A DNA stretch of 64,000 nucleotides from Oenanthe sinensis. Taxonomy: Eukaryota; Streptophyta; Magnoliopsida; Apiales; Apiaceae. Under the pieces are notes generated by a model, which saw only the letters and a program-made list of their open reading frames with translations, was not told the DNA's origin and did no database searches. The DNA is taken from contig CM053799.1 of assembly GCA_028671895.1 (NCBI GenBank), positions 48,299,455 to 48,363,454 on the forward strand. The letters run 5' to 3'. Below are positions 55,620 to 64,000 of this stretch, piece after piece. A program made the position numbers and the translations under genes. Within the stretch, counting starts at the first letter, position 1. Every line of letters starts with the position of its first letter.

Positions 55620-57788
55620 TATGCTGATAACATGTATGTTGATAACGAACACGTGCAGGTTTCAGCCGTCCGTGTGGTGGGAGTTGATGAGGATAAAGTG
55701 ATAATACATAATGGAATAGTTTTTCCAAATCATATAATGTGTCTACGTATCATTATTTTTGGGAAATCAAGCCATACGTAGTTCTTGGAGAGTAAAATAC
55801 CTACATGGGCTAGGTTTCTCACTATAGAAACGCAGCTGAGAGAGGTTACCACGATGAGACCAAGTCACAAAGGCCCAAGGCTCAGCTACAATTGAGGGAC
55901 TTCATGGATAAGGCTTTACGATATTCCAGGTACATGTATTGGAATCTGGAGTATTGATGAACAAACAGGATGAGAACTAAGCATTGTTCAGAAATGATCT
56001 TGTCAGGACTGTTCTTTTGTATGTATACATTTGACATATAACTTTAACAGCATACATTTACGCAATAATTCATGGAGTAACTAGCCCTTATCTATGTTTG
56101 CAAGGGAAACATCAACTAATGCAATAAGAACACAACTTTAACATAGGTTATTCATTAAACATAGAACATTTGACACTAAAATATGGAATAAGAACTCAAT
56201 AATAGATAGACGAACACCACATTGATGATATATAATAAGTACATCATAATCCATTGCACATATTTTATAACAGAAACGTGATTCCTCTCCTCTTGCTTGG
56301 AAACTGTCAATATGGTTCAATGTTTAATATATTCTTTTAGTTTATGGGGGTTAGGATCATGCCAGCAACAGTCTGCTACAGAAGATTCTTTTCTCCCCAA
56401 CTTGAGACAACTTGATTTCATTACATTGCTCTTGGCATAATTAAGTATGATACTATAGATGATTATATTTAATTTTCATTTTGGCTTTTTAGTTTTTAAT
56501 CACACGTGTGGATTTGTACAGGTAAATGGATCCGCACAAAGATTATATATTTTGAAAATATAAATGAGGATCAACCATGGTAAGGATCTACTGGTGAGAT
56601 TTATTTATATGTAATTGTTAACTTTGACAGCTAGATACACAAGGGCTATCCATGTTCTCAGGGATCTATCATTGGAAATCACAAATGGGTTTTGATTATT
56701 AGCTACATGCCAAGCCCCCGTGCTTTGCAAATATACGCTTCAGCACATGGAGAGCAAGTACATTTTAATATTTTTAGGGAAGAATTATAATGCATTGGTG
56801 ATGTTTGCAATGATGAAACTATGATAATCCTTATCATTATGCAAGTTGTAGTACTAGCACTTTATCTTTTTGAATTAGCAAGCACTTGGTTACACATGCA
56901 TTGAGGGGAGGTTTTATTTTATATATGCAGGCACATAATATATTCTTCCTTTTAACTGGCAATAGTCTTAGGGGCAGGAAAAAATGATGAAAAAAATTAA
57001 TTTGGTGAACTTTCACTGTAAAAAATTGTATGGTTTAGTTACTCATGATTGTTGTTTTCCTTGTTCTTTAAGTACCTCACCTTTTACCTATAATGCCGAT
57101 TTCATTCTTTAGCAGTCTCACATTCTTACTGTGAAGGCCCATCCTAATGTGCTGCAAATTTACTTAATAGACAATCCTCCAAAAATCCTTTAACTAATTA
57201 GTAAGCTTATCTTGATCAATGATTTTAGAACCACCAAGAATGTAGCACTCGCATTTTACTTTGCTCTTTTGGCATCTGCTGTTGTTAACAACAAAAATTT
57301 AATAATAATCCTTGCAACATATGCCTTTTATTGATAGCACGAAGCAAATTCACAAAATAAAATTTTGTACTAGGTAGGCGGTATATATCATACTCGAGTA
57401 GTTAAGCTTCATTTTGTGGGCAGTTTGACCATCTCATTTTGTTTAGTGCTTTTGGTATTGGATGCTTAGACTCTGTAAACAAAGATATAGACACTTATAT
57501 CTTGTTTAATTTTTACTCTAATTCTGTTCGATGTGTATGTGAGATTTTTAGAAGATGAACACGAGGCCATACTCTGTAATGATAGTGCTTAAACCATCCA
57601 AAATCTTCCCTTAATACAAAAAAACAAACTCCTTTTTATTTAACTAATTTTGAATACTAATAATTTACTGAAACTAAAGGTAAAAGAAAAACAAGAAAAC
57701 TGTCACACACTCACACGTGCATATTATTTACAATACAGTAAAGCGTTTTTCTGTTGCTAATTTTCTTCTCAAGGAGTAAGTTTTCCAA
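55620..57788. other. Spacer between array genes A and B
   Basis: It holds a block GTTTCAGCCGTCCGTGTGGT (55660) also found at 58450 and, diverged, at 60676 and 63365; an orphan promoter-type block GGATCATGCCAGCAACAG (56353); and the downstream duplication of unit B (57100-57780). No supported gene. Confidence 0.45.
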
Positions 57789-58109
57789 TTACATTGATGG
57801 GGGACTGGAGGAGGCCTTTGATAGCACATAGACAATTGAATGAAGAACATTTTTTGCTATCCTAGACTTTATTTGTCCCCTCCTTGGTAGAGACCTTCTA
57901 GGTAGAGACCTTCTACTTTTGAAACTTTCTGCAGTAAGTTTCCTATCAGACTGGTGGTGATTGGTGGTCCTTGATAACACATAGACAATCGAATGAAGAG
58001 CATTAATTGCTATCCTCGACTTTATTTGTCCCCTCTTAGGTAGAGACCTTCTGCTTCTGAAACCTTCTGCAGTTGCTACTGCAGAGACATTATTCATCTT
58101 GCTTTGCAT
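57789..58109 (-). CDS. Array gene B: 106-residue basic peptide with two RGQIK domains
   Basis: Starts MQSKMNNVSAVATAEGFRSR. Two domains: SLPKRGQIKSRIAINALHSI and SLPRRGQIKSRIAKNVLHSI, joined by a linker like that in gene A. The second domain has an extra RRSLP, from a 15-bp direct duplication (GGTAGAGACCTTCTA twice at about 57885-57915). TATA box at 58226-58232, 117 bases before the ATG. The frame stayed open through this and other indels, which supports a coding role. Function unknown. Confidence 0.67.
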   Translation of the reverse strand: MQSKMNNVSAVATAEGFRSRRSLPKRGQIKSRIAINALHSIVYVLSRTTNHHQSDRKLTAESFKSRRSLPRRSLPRRGQIKSRIAKNVLHSIVYVLSKASSSPPSM

Positions 58110-58225
58110 AACTAAATTATATGTATAATTGCCTTTCTAAATTGATGTATTACACTGTAATTGTTGTTGGCTTCTTGCTATAGATAACGAGTAGGAGGTC
58201 ACATTGCCTTTAAACTACACGGGGG

Positions 58226-58320
58226 TTATATAGCACAGGGTGACTCTCACAATTATGCTAATCATGTAAAATTTTATCTCTGCAATTGGTGGGGCTTAGT
58301 GAGCATGCCAGCGAAACCAT
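58226..58320 (-). promoter_or_regulatory. Promoter of array gene B
   Basis: On the minus strand, GTGCTATATAACCCCC (TATA 58226-58232) and TTTCGCTGGCATGCTCACTA further upstream (about 58300-58318), in the layout shared by all copies. Confidence 0.55.
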
Positions 58321-58529
58321 TGGTTATATCAGATCCTTATCTACCTAGTTTTTTGAGTGATTCATCTTCCCTCCTTGGAAATACCAATACAAAATGGTAT
58401 ATATGTATCATGTATGTGTGTGTGGTGACTACAACAATAATGGTCTTGCAGGTTTCAGCCGTCCGTGTGGTGGGAGTTGATAAGGATGAAGCGATAATAC
58501 ATAATGGATCTAATGGTACAATTTGACAG

Positions 58530-59509
58530 CTAATATTGAAAAAATATAATGCAATCAGGAGCATTTCAGAGCAACTTGCATTTGTATACAATTTTTTATT
58601 GTTGGAGTTACTATAACTTGTTTTCAAGAATCAGGCCGGGCATTTTCTCTCATCTTTGTATGCTTCTGTACCATGTGCTTCTGCAGCAAGATGCATATTG
58701 CCAATTTCCTATATTTATTATGTGCGCAAGAAATATGTAAAGTTGCTCTGTTATATCGTTAATTCATTAATCTTTATAATGGCCGTACTGTTAGCTCATA
58801 GATTCAGATCAGGATACTATTAAAATCGTCAAGATAACAACAAAAATTTTCATATGTCTACCGATTTAGTGCAAACCTTCCACATTTAGCGTTTGCAGTG
58901 CAGCGTTTAGGATAATTGGCTTTCAGGCAAGAGACTTAGGTTCATCTCCAGCGTAACGCAATAATCCTGCTTCTTTAAAATTTTCAAGTCAATAAATGAA
59001 AAATATATAACTTTCTCATTCTAAATGATATTTATTAGTAAGTTGCTTACTTTATGCAACGACCCTTTCATTTTCAAGAACTAACGGTTCATGCCTCACA
59101 TTGTAACTTTTTTTTTATTTTTTCTTTAGTAGTTGTGAATTATTTATTAGAAAGAAATGCTTTTCAAATAGCTCTAATGCATAACAAGGTTACTTTGATG
59201 CTCCATTCTGTACCTACATCATCTTATATTTGTCTAATTGCAACTGCAAATAGCCACTTTCATATTACTTCAGTTGTTTCTTTGTTTTGGGTTGCATATA
59301 TATTTGTAAGAGTTTGTAGCTGATCCGCACGAGAGAGCATTCTTTATTCTGCAATATACACACTTTTCCGCTGAGGAATTCATAATTTTACCTCATTGCG
59401 AAAGAGCACTGAAATAACAAGAAGTAAAAGCAGAATGAGAAGAGATCGCAACTATCTTTTTGCTAACTGGGAGAATGACTGTCATTTATGCTATATATAC
59501 AGATCACAA
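58530..59509. other. Spacer between array genes B and C
   Basis: AT-rich, no supported gene. 58530-58580 resembles 60770-60835 (ATAATGCAATCAG, GAGCAACTTGCATT), a further shared part of the repeated unit. Confidence 0.4.
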
Positions 59510-59689
59510 TTAAAAAATAATTTTCCCAATAGAACGATGGTGATCTGAAGAGGCTCTCGAGAGAACAGAAACAATAGAATGAAGAGCATTCGATGCTATA
59601 ATTGACTTTATATGTCCCCTTTGCGGTAGAGGCCCTCTGCTACTTTTGGAACTGTTTGCACTTGCTGCTTTCCTCATCTTGCTTTCCAT
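59510..59689 (-). CDS. Array gene C: 59-residue basic peptide with one RGQIK-type domain
   Basis: Starts MESKMRKAASANSSKSSRGP and continues LPQRGHIKSIIASNALHSIV and SVLSRASSDHHRSIGKIIF to TAA at 59510. One domain only, unlike A and B. 49 of 59 residues equal gene D by my alignment. In the core LPRRGQIK the Arg and Gln have become Gln and His. TATA box at 59797-59804, 108 bases before the ATG. Basic, no cysteine, no signal peptide. Function unknown. Confidence 0.65.
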   Translation of the reverse strand: MESKMRKAASANSSKSSRGPLPQRGHIKSIIASNALHSIVSVLSRASSDHHRSIGKIIF

Positions 59690-59796
59690 TGTTTATTTTT
59701 TTGAGAGTTAATATCTCGAAACTGGTTGTTGTTCTGTTGCTCAAGTATTGCTCTGGTGATGAGAATGACTTGTTTTGCTATTTCTCTAATAGGGGG

Positions 59797-59908
59797 TTTA
59801 TATAGCACATCAGAAAACCAGTGGCTGGAAAGTTGTTAGTGTAAGACAAGAATAGATTTTTCTGAGTCCATGTTTTTTATATTGGTGGGGGTTGAGGAAC
59901 ATGCCAGC
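59797..59908 (-). promoter_or_regulatory. Promoter of array gene C
   Basis: On the minus strand, TGCTATATAAACCCCC (TATA 59797-59804) and upstream TTGCTGGCATGTTCCTCAAC (about 59889-59908). Confidence 0.55.
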
Positions 59909-59949
59909 AATTCCAGCAAATTAAATTAGGTACTGCAGCATATTCTACC

Positions 59950-61458
59950 ATATTTAAAATTTGACCCCTAGGAGCTCATATTTGGAACAATAATATTGGG
60001 TTCTCAAACTATCCACAGCCGTGTTAAGTGTAAAAATATAAACCTGTAGGCTGCAGTGAGGTTTCATTGTTAGTCTACTGATATTATTTTTAAAAATTTA
60101 CGGTATACTAAAAAAAGCCATCTAATAATGTGAATTATATTCTCATTCCACAAAAATCATAAACCAGTGACTTTGGAAAAATTAAAATAAAAAATAGAAA
60201 CCAGTATACGAATGTTTCGTCGTCTACTGTGGAAAAACATATCACAGTCTGGGGTCAAAATTCCACATAAATAAAATCTTTAAGAAATTGTGTTTTAAAA
60301 TGGAAACTTACTATCCCCAAATAATTTTTCAATTCATATTCAATTCGTAGTTGATTTGAAAATAATGACTTGAACGTTTTAAATTTGTAGATTTGAAGTA
60401 AAAATGTGTAGGTTGAATTTGTCCGTGGGGATTGAATATAAATGCCATCTGTTAGGAGCATCTGTGTGCAGAATCAAAATCCTTGTGGGGATCATGCCAG
60501 CGAAACCATCTGTTATTTCAGATTCTTATCTTTCTAGCTTTAAACAAGATGAGCTCTGCCTCACATGACTTATCTTGCTAACTTGAAATGCCTATTGAAT
60601 CAGACATATACGTAAATGTTTATATGATTAACAATAATGATGTTGCAGTATCATATTATTATTTAACACGTGCAGGTTTCAGGCATCAGTGTAGTAAGAG
60701 TGGAGGATGGAGCCTGATACATTATGGATCTTATGGTACAATTTCTATTTGTTCTTCAGTTTCAACAGCTAATATCGAAAAAAGTAATGCAATCAGCCAA
60801 ACAGTGCTTAGAGCAACTTGCATTAATGTAATTCTTTTGTTGTTAGAAATTGGAATGACTATTCTTGTTTTCAAGAGTTAAGCCCTGCATTTTGTTCCAT
60901 CTTCTTAAAGCTTCTACCATGTGCAAGTATGCAACTGCATCGATTTGCATGTTACTAAACTCTGTTAATAGATGAGAAAAAAGATGTAAAATTAAATGCA
61001 ACTCTCATCGTAAATAATATCTACTAAGCAGCTTTAATGATCCTTCTGTTTTCAAGATTCAACAGTTGAAAGTCCCACAATTTTGAATTATTGGTTATAA
61101 AGAAATTATATTCCAATAGCTCTGGTGTATGAAAAGGTTATTTGGAACTGCACCATCTTATCTTGTTTAATTGCTTTGCCAGTTATCTCATATCTGTTTG
61201 ATTTTAGGGAATTCCTGCAAATAGCCATTTTCATTAATATATCAGTTGTTTATTTGTTTTAGATTAGAAACTTATATCTCTGTGAGTTTGTAGCTGTTCA
61301 TGTGAGAGAGCTTTTGATAGTCTGCACATTTTTCTTCGCGGAATTTGAAAAATTTACCTCACTACCAAAGAGTACTAAAATAACAAAAAGCCGAAACAGA
61401 AGAAAAAGAGATAACAACTATCATTTATGCATATATGTAACATGTACAGATCAATCTC
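59950..61458. other. Spacer between array genes C and D
   Basis: No supported gene. It holds an orphan promoter-type block GGGGATCATGCCAGCGAAAC (60487) with downstream CACGTGCAGGTTTCAGG (60668), so it may be the remains of another copy whose peptide is gone. Confidence 0.45.
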
Positions 61459-61650
61459 TCAAAGAATTAGTTTTCCAATAGAGTGATGGTGATCTGAAGA
61501 TGCTCTTGAGAGAACCGACACAATAGAATGAAGAGCGTTTAATGCTATTATTGACTTTATCTGCCCCCTTCTCGGTAGAGGCCCTCTGCTACTTCTGGTA
61601 CTCTTTGAACTTGCTGCTTTCCTCATCTTGCTTTCCATTGTTTTTATCAA
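61459..61650 (-). CDS. Array gene D: 59- or 63-residue basic peptide with one RGQIK domain
   Basis: The frame begins MIKTMESK; I prefer the second Met (61638, 59 residues) because gene C starts there too. It continues MRKAASSKSTRSSRGPLPRR, GQIKSIIALNALHSIV and SVLSRASSDHHHSIGKLIL. The core has the full LPRRGQIKS motif. TATA box at 61734-61741. Function unknown. Confidence 0.67.
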   Translation of the reverse strand: MIKTMESKMRKAASSKSTRSSRGPLPRRGQIKSIIALNALHSIVSVLSRASSDHHHSIGKLIL

Positions 61651-61733
61651 GAAATAATATTTGAGAACTGGTAGAGGTTTGTATTGCTTTGATGAAGAGA
61701 GATAACTTGCTTTGCTAATTCTCTAATGTGGGG

Positions 61734-61845
61734 TTTATATAGCACATTAGAATACCAGTGGCTGGCTAAAAGTTGATAATATAAGATAAAATAAAATATT
61801 TGCAGTCTATGTTTCTTTTATTGGCGGGGTTGAGGAACATGACAC
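61734..61845 (-). promoter_or_regulatory. Promoter of array gene D
   Basis: On the minus strand, TGCTATATAAACCCCAC (TATA 61734-61741) and GGTGTCATGTTCCTCAACCC (about 61826-61845), a variant of GCTGGCATGTTCCTCAACCC. Confidence 0.55.
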
Positions 61846-61849
61846 CTAA

Positions 61850-63180
61850 TTAAGTGAACATTTTTAGAATCGAATAATAAATGTCTAAGAGTCTATCTTT
61901 TAGGCAGAACTCAATCTTAGTGTCCGAAATATATATTTGAAGATATCAGAGCTCCACGCGAGACTCTGTTGGATCCAAAGAGCTTTGGTATCATGTTAAA
62001 AACAATGGAGGCACAAGATCTTTCCTGTACACCGCATTGCAGCTTAGGGACAGAGCATTGTTCGAGGCACAACTTCCTTTCGATATATTCATTGATCTTC
62101 TTTTCTTTGGCTGTTCAATTGGTCAAAATATTCAGAATTTCTTAGTTATGTGGGGGATAAGATCCGGTAATGGGGGTCTATGGCCAAGTCTCCAGAAACA
62201 AGTTAGGTAAAAAAACTTAACATGTGTATAGCATATAGGCTCATATGTTAATATCTTCAGCTAACAACTTGTCCATAAGAAACCTCTACCAGTGCAAAAG
62301 ATATTCATTCTTAAACATATTCACAAATCAGTGTTCACATGTGTAGTTTTCAACTTGTATACATTATAGTATAAAAATATCAGTAGTTAAGTCATGTTCA
62401 CAAATTTGACTTCTACCATTTTCAAGGAATCTTTGTCAAGTCACAATTTCGCTGGCGTGCCTCCCCACTGCCCCGCCTAGCTATAGAATGAACCTGTTTC
62501 TGTTGCACGGGGACAAGGCGCCGTTACATATTTAAACTTGCATATGTGTGTTCAAACACAATGTCTAGACTGTGTTGCTTCTTCACTGACAAGCAATTGT
62601 CTAAAGAAGGATCTAACTAGCTTCCTAGTAGTTAAATAAATTTGTTGACACCTCAATTTCAACAATGAATTATATGAAGTAACGATTTATGTTATTTTGG
62701 CGCCATAATCAAGTGAAAACAGGCTATCGCTAGGTCACTGATTTATATGTTCCTACCCTGAAACATTTTCTTCATGGAAATAAAAAACCCTGCATTTTTA
62801 TGAAAATAGAAAAAAAGCTGCTTATATCGGTTCTTCCTCACTGCTTCAATCAAGTATTCGTAAGATTGACAGCTATCTATGTTATGGCTCCCAATATTTT
62901 CCAGAGATCTTCCTATGAAATTTGTAAAATGCACATGCTTATGATATCTCAACACATGGCTAATAACATGTGCTTTGTCGATCGTACGGATGCAGACGGC
63001 TTTAGCACATGTAACCTGCACTACTTGAAGAAATTCATTATGCATATGATGATGTTTGCAGTGACAAGCCTAGTTTTAATTACTAAAAATCTTATCAATG
63101 TCTCAGTTGTGCTGTTTATATATCACAAGGTGACTAACCAAAATACAAACTGCTCAGCAGAAGATCCATAAAAATTTATA
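61850..63180. other. Spacer upstream of array gene D
   Basis: No gene supported. TTTCGCTGGCGTGCCTCCCC at 62447 is an inverted copy of the promoter-type block; a second inverted, diverged copy is at 63690. Confidence 0.4.
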
Positions 63181-63739
63181 TTTGCTTTTCCATCAGTGAC
63201 AGTCGAGGATCGTGCCAGCAAAAAATGTTCTGCTCTAACACTTTGTTTTCCTCTCAGCTTCTGACATAATTAATCGAAAAATTGAATTTACAATTTCGAT
63301 CATATGAATATTATAGCTTATAATATAAATAATGTTTCAGATTTGCATGTAGTAAACACGTGCAGGTTGCAATGGTCCCTGAGTATGATGGTTGAGAAAG
63401 AGGAGATTCATAATATAAAATGTATCCAGCTTACACTTGAATGACAAATTCTTCGGGTCTGCACTATTATATATAACCATTTCAATTCTTTAACAATCCC
63501 ATTCACAACATTTCAAATCCTCGATACTGCAAACCAGTGCCAAGTTTTATTTTTCTGCCCGTTCCATGATTTTTGTTATTTAATGATTTTCAAACCAGCG
63601 TGCACATCATTTTGCATTTGTATATTTGATCAATGGGTTGCTACAAGTCGATTCGTATCCATAAAACATGCAGTCAGGTCAAACGATATCGCTGTCATGC
63701 ATCCCCACTGGCCAGCCTACCTAAGCACCCTAGACAACT

Positions 63740-63832
63740 TGTTCATACACTCTCCTTTTTGCACAGATCCACTTAATTCTGAAAGTTTCAGCAGTTGCTC
63801 ATGCACGGACATTAATTAATTTTGTTTCGCAT
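63740..63832 (-). pseudogene. Array copy E: decayed peptide gene
   Basis: The minus strand starts ATGCGAAACAAAATTAATTA, aligning with ATGCAAAGCAAGATGAATAA of gene B and on through AGCAACTGC.GAA..TTTCAG. A small insertion brings a stop after six codons, and similarity then fades, with no RGQIK domain left. The promoter region (TTTACGTACATAGCAC near 63940) is a changed form of TTTATATAGCAC. Confidence 0.6.
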
Positions 63833-63958
63833 AACTAAGTTTTACGTGTAAGCACCTTTCAAATTGATATTTTGCTCTGGTTTTGTTGTTGATATGGATA
63901 AAATGCAGGAGGTTGGATTGTTTTTCCTCAGATGTAGGTTTACGTACATAGCACAAGC

Positions 63959-64000
63959 TGTGACAACCCGGGTCAAATCCCGAGTCTTTTTCAAAAATCG
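63959..64000 (+). repeat. Probable start of a Ty3/gypsy-type LTR, cut by the window edge
   Basis: TGTGACAACCCGGGTCAAAT is a form common at the start of plant Ty3/gypsy LTRs. It begins where similarity to the array's promoter region stops (after ATAGCACAAGC). Only 42 bases are visible. Confidence 0.35.

Noticed and set aside
56353..56370. ATCATGCCAGC resembling a miR167 target or precursor
   Set aside because: It differs from the complement of miR167 at two central positions, no foldback partner lies nearby, and it recurs as a promoter-position block.

Overview
This is a plant nuclear genome window: AT-rich, with spliced plant-type genes, initiator-tRNA-Met-type priming of retrotransposons, and hAT, CACTA, mariner/Stowaway and Mutator-like transposons. 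It comes from a dicot; family or species cannot be fixed from the sequence. The left 44 kb is nested transposable elements. The right 20 kb is lower-copy, AT-rich DNA with one small host gene and a tandem array of short peptide genes.

Left part. Positions 1-12082 are the 3' part of a Sirevirus-like Ty1/copia retrotransposon (element 1: gag, pol, a large third ORF, 3' LTR) with four in-frame stops. It sits in the 3' end of a hAT transposon (12083-12415), which abuts a minus-strand TnpA-like (Ptta/En/Spm, DUF8039-type) transposase gene. Exon 3 of that gene is split by a second, very young Sirevirus-like element (element 2, 13729-27499). Element 2 has two 1490-bp LTRs that differ by two bases, an exact 5-bp target duplication TAACC, and long open gag, pol and third-ORF frames. 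Exons 1-2 of the broken gene follow on the far side (to 28617). Two mariner/Stowaway-type ends lie at about 28.98 and 29.27 kb. A CACTA element follows (about 29.44-34.97 kb) with a TNP2-like transposase broken by one stop, subterminal repeats, a right CACTA terminus, and a captured fragment that reads as glycerol kinase.

Middle. 35.0-44.1 kb holds LTR remnants: a minus-strand Sirevirus-type LTR, three LTRs with a TCGAGAAGTC array (one an evident solo LTR flanked by CTATA), a decayed minus-strand copia gag-protease-integrase region, and an F-box-type gene broken by insertions. 44-50 kb is mostly featureless AT-rich DNA with microsatellites and a MITE-like segment.

Right part. A foldback Mutator-like MITE of about 821 bp (51159-51979, exact 9-bp duplication) lies just upstream of, and perhaps in a 5'-UTR intron of, a two-exon gene for an 82-residue protein (52071-52410). 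From about 54.4 kb to the end there is a minus-strand tandem array of at least four open short basic peptide genes and one decayed copy. All open copies share an LPxRGxIK core and the same promoter layout: a TATA box about 95-120 bp before the ATG and a GCTGGCATG-type block 60-90 bp further upstream. The window ends inside what looks like the first bases of a Ty3/gypsy-type LTR.

The most notable points are the peptide array with its shared promoter; the repetition of each Sirevirus's own U3 repeat array between pol and the third ORF in both elements; conserved internal polypurine tracts; the glycerol kinase capture; and the hairpin MITE beside the small host gene.
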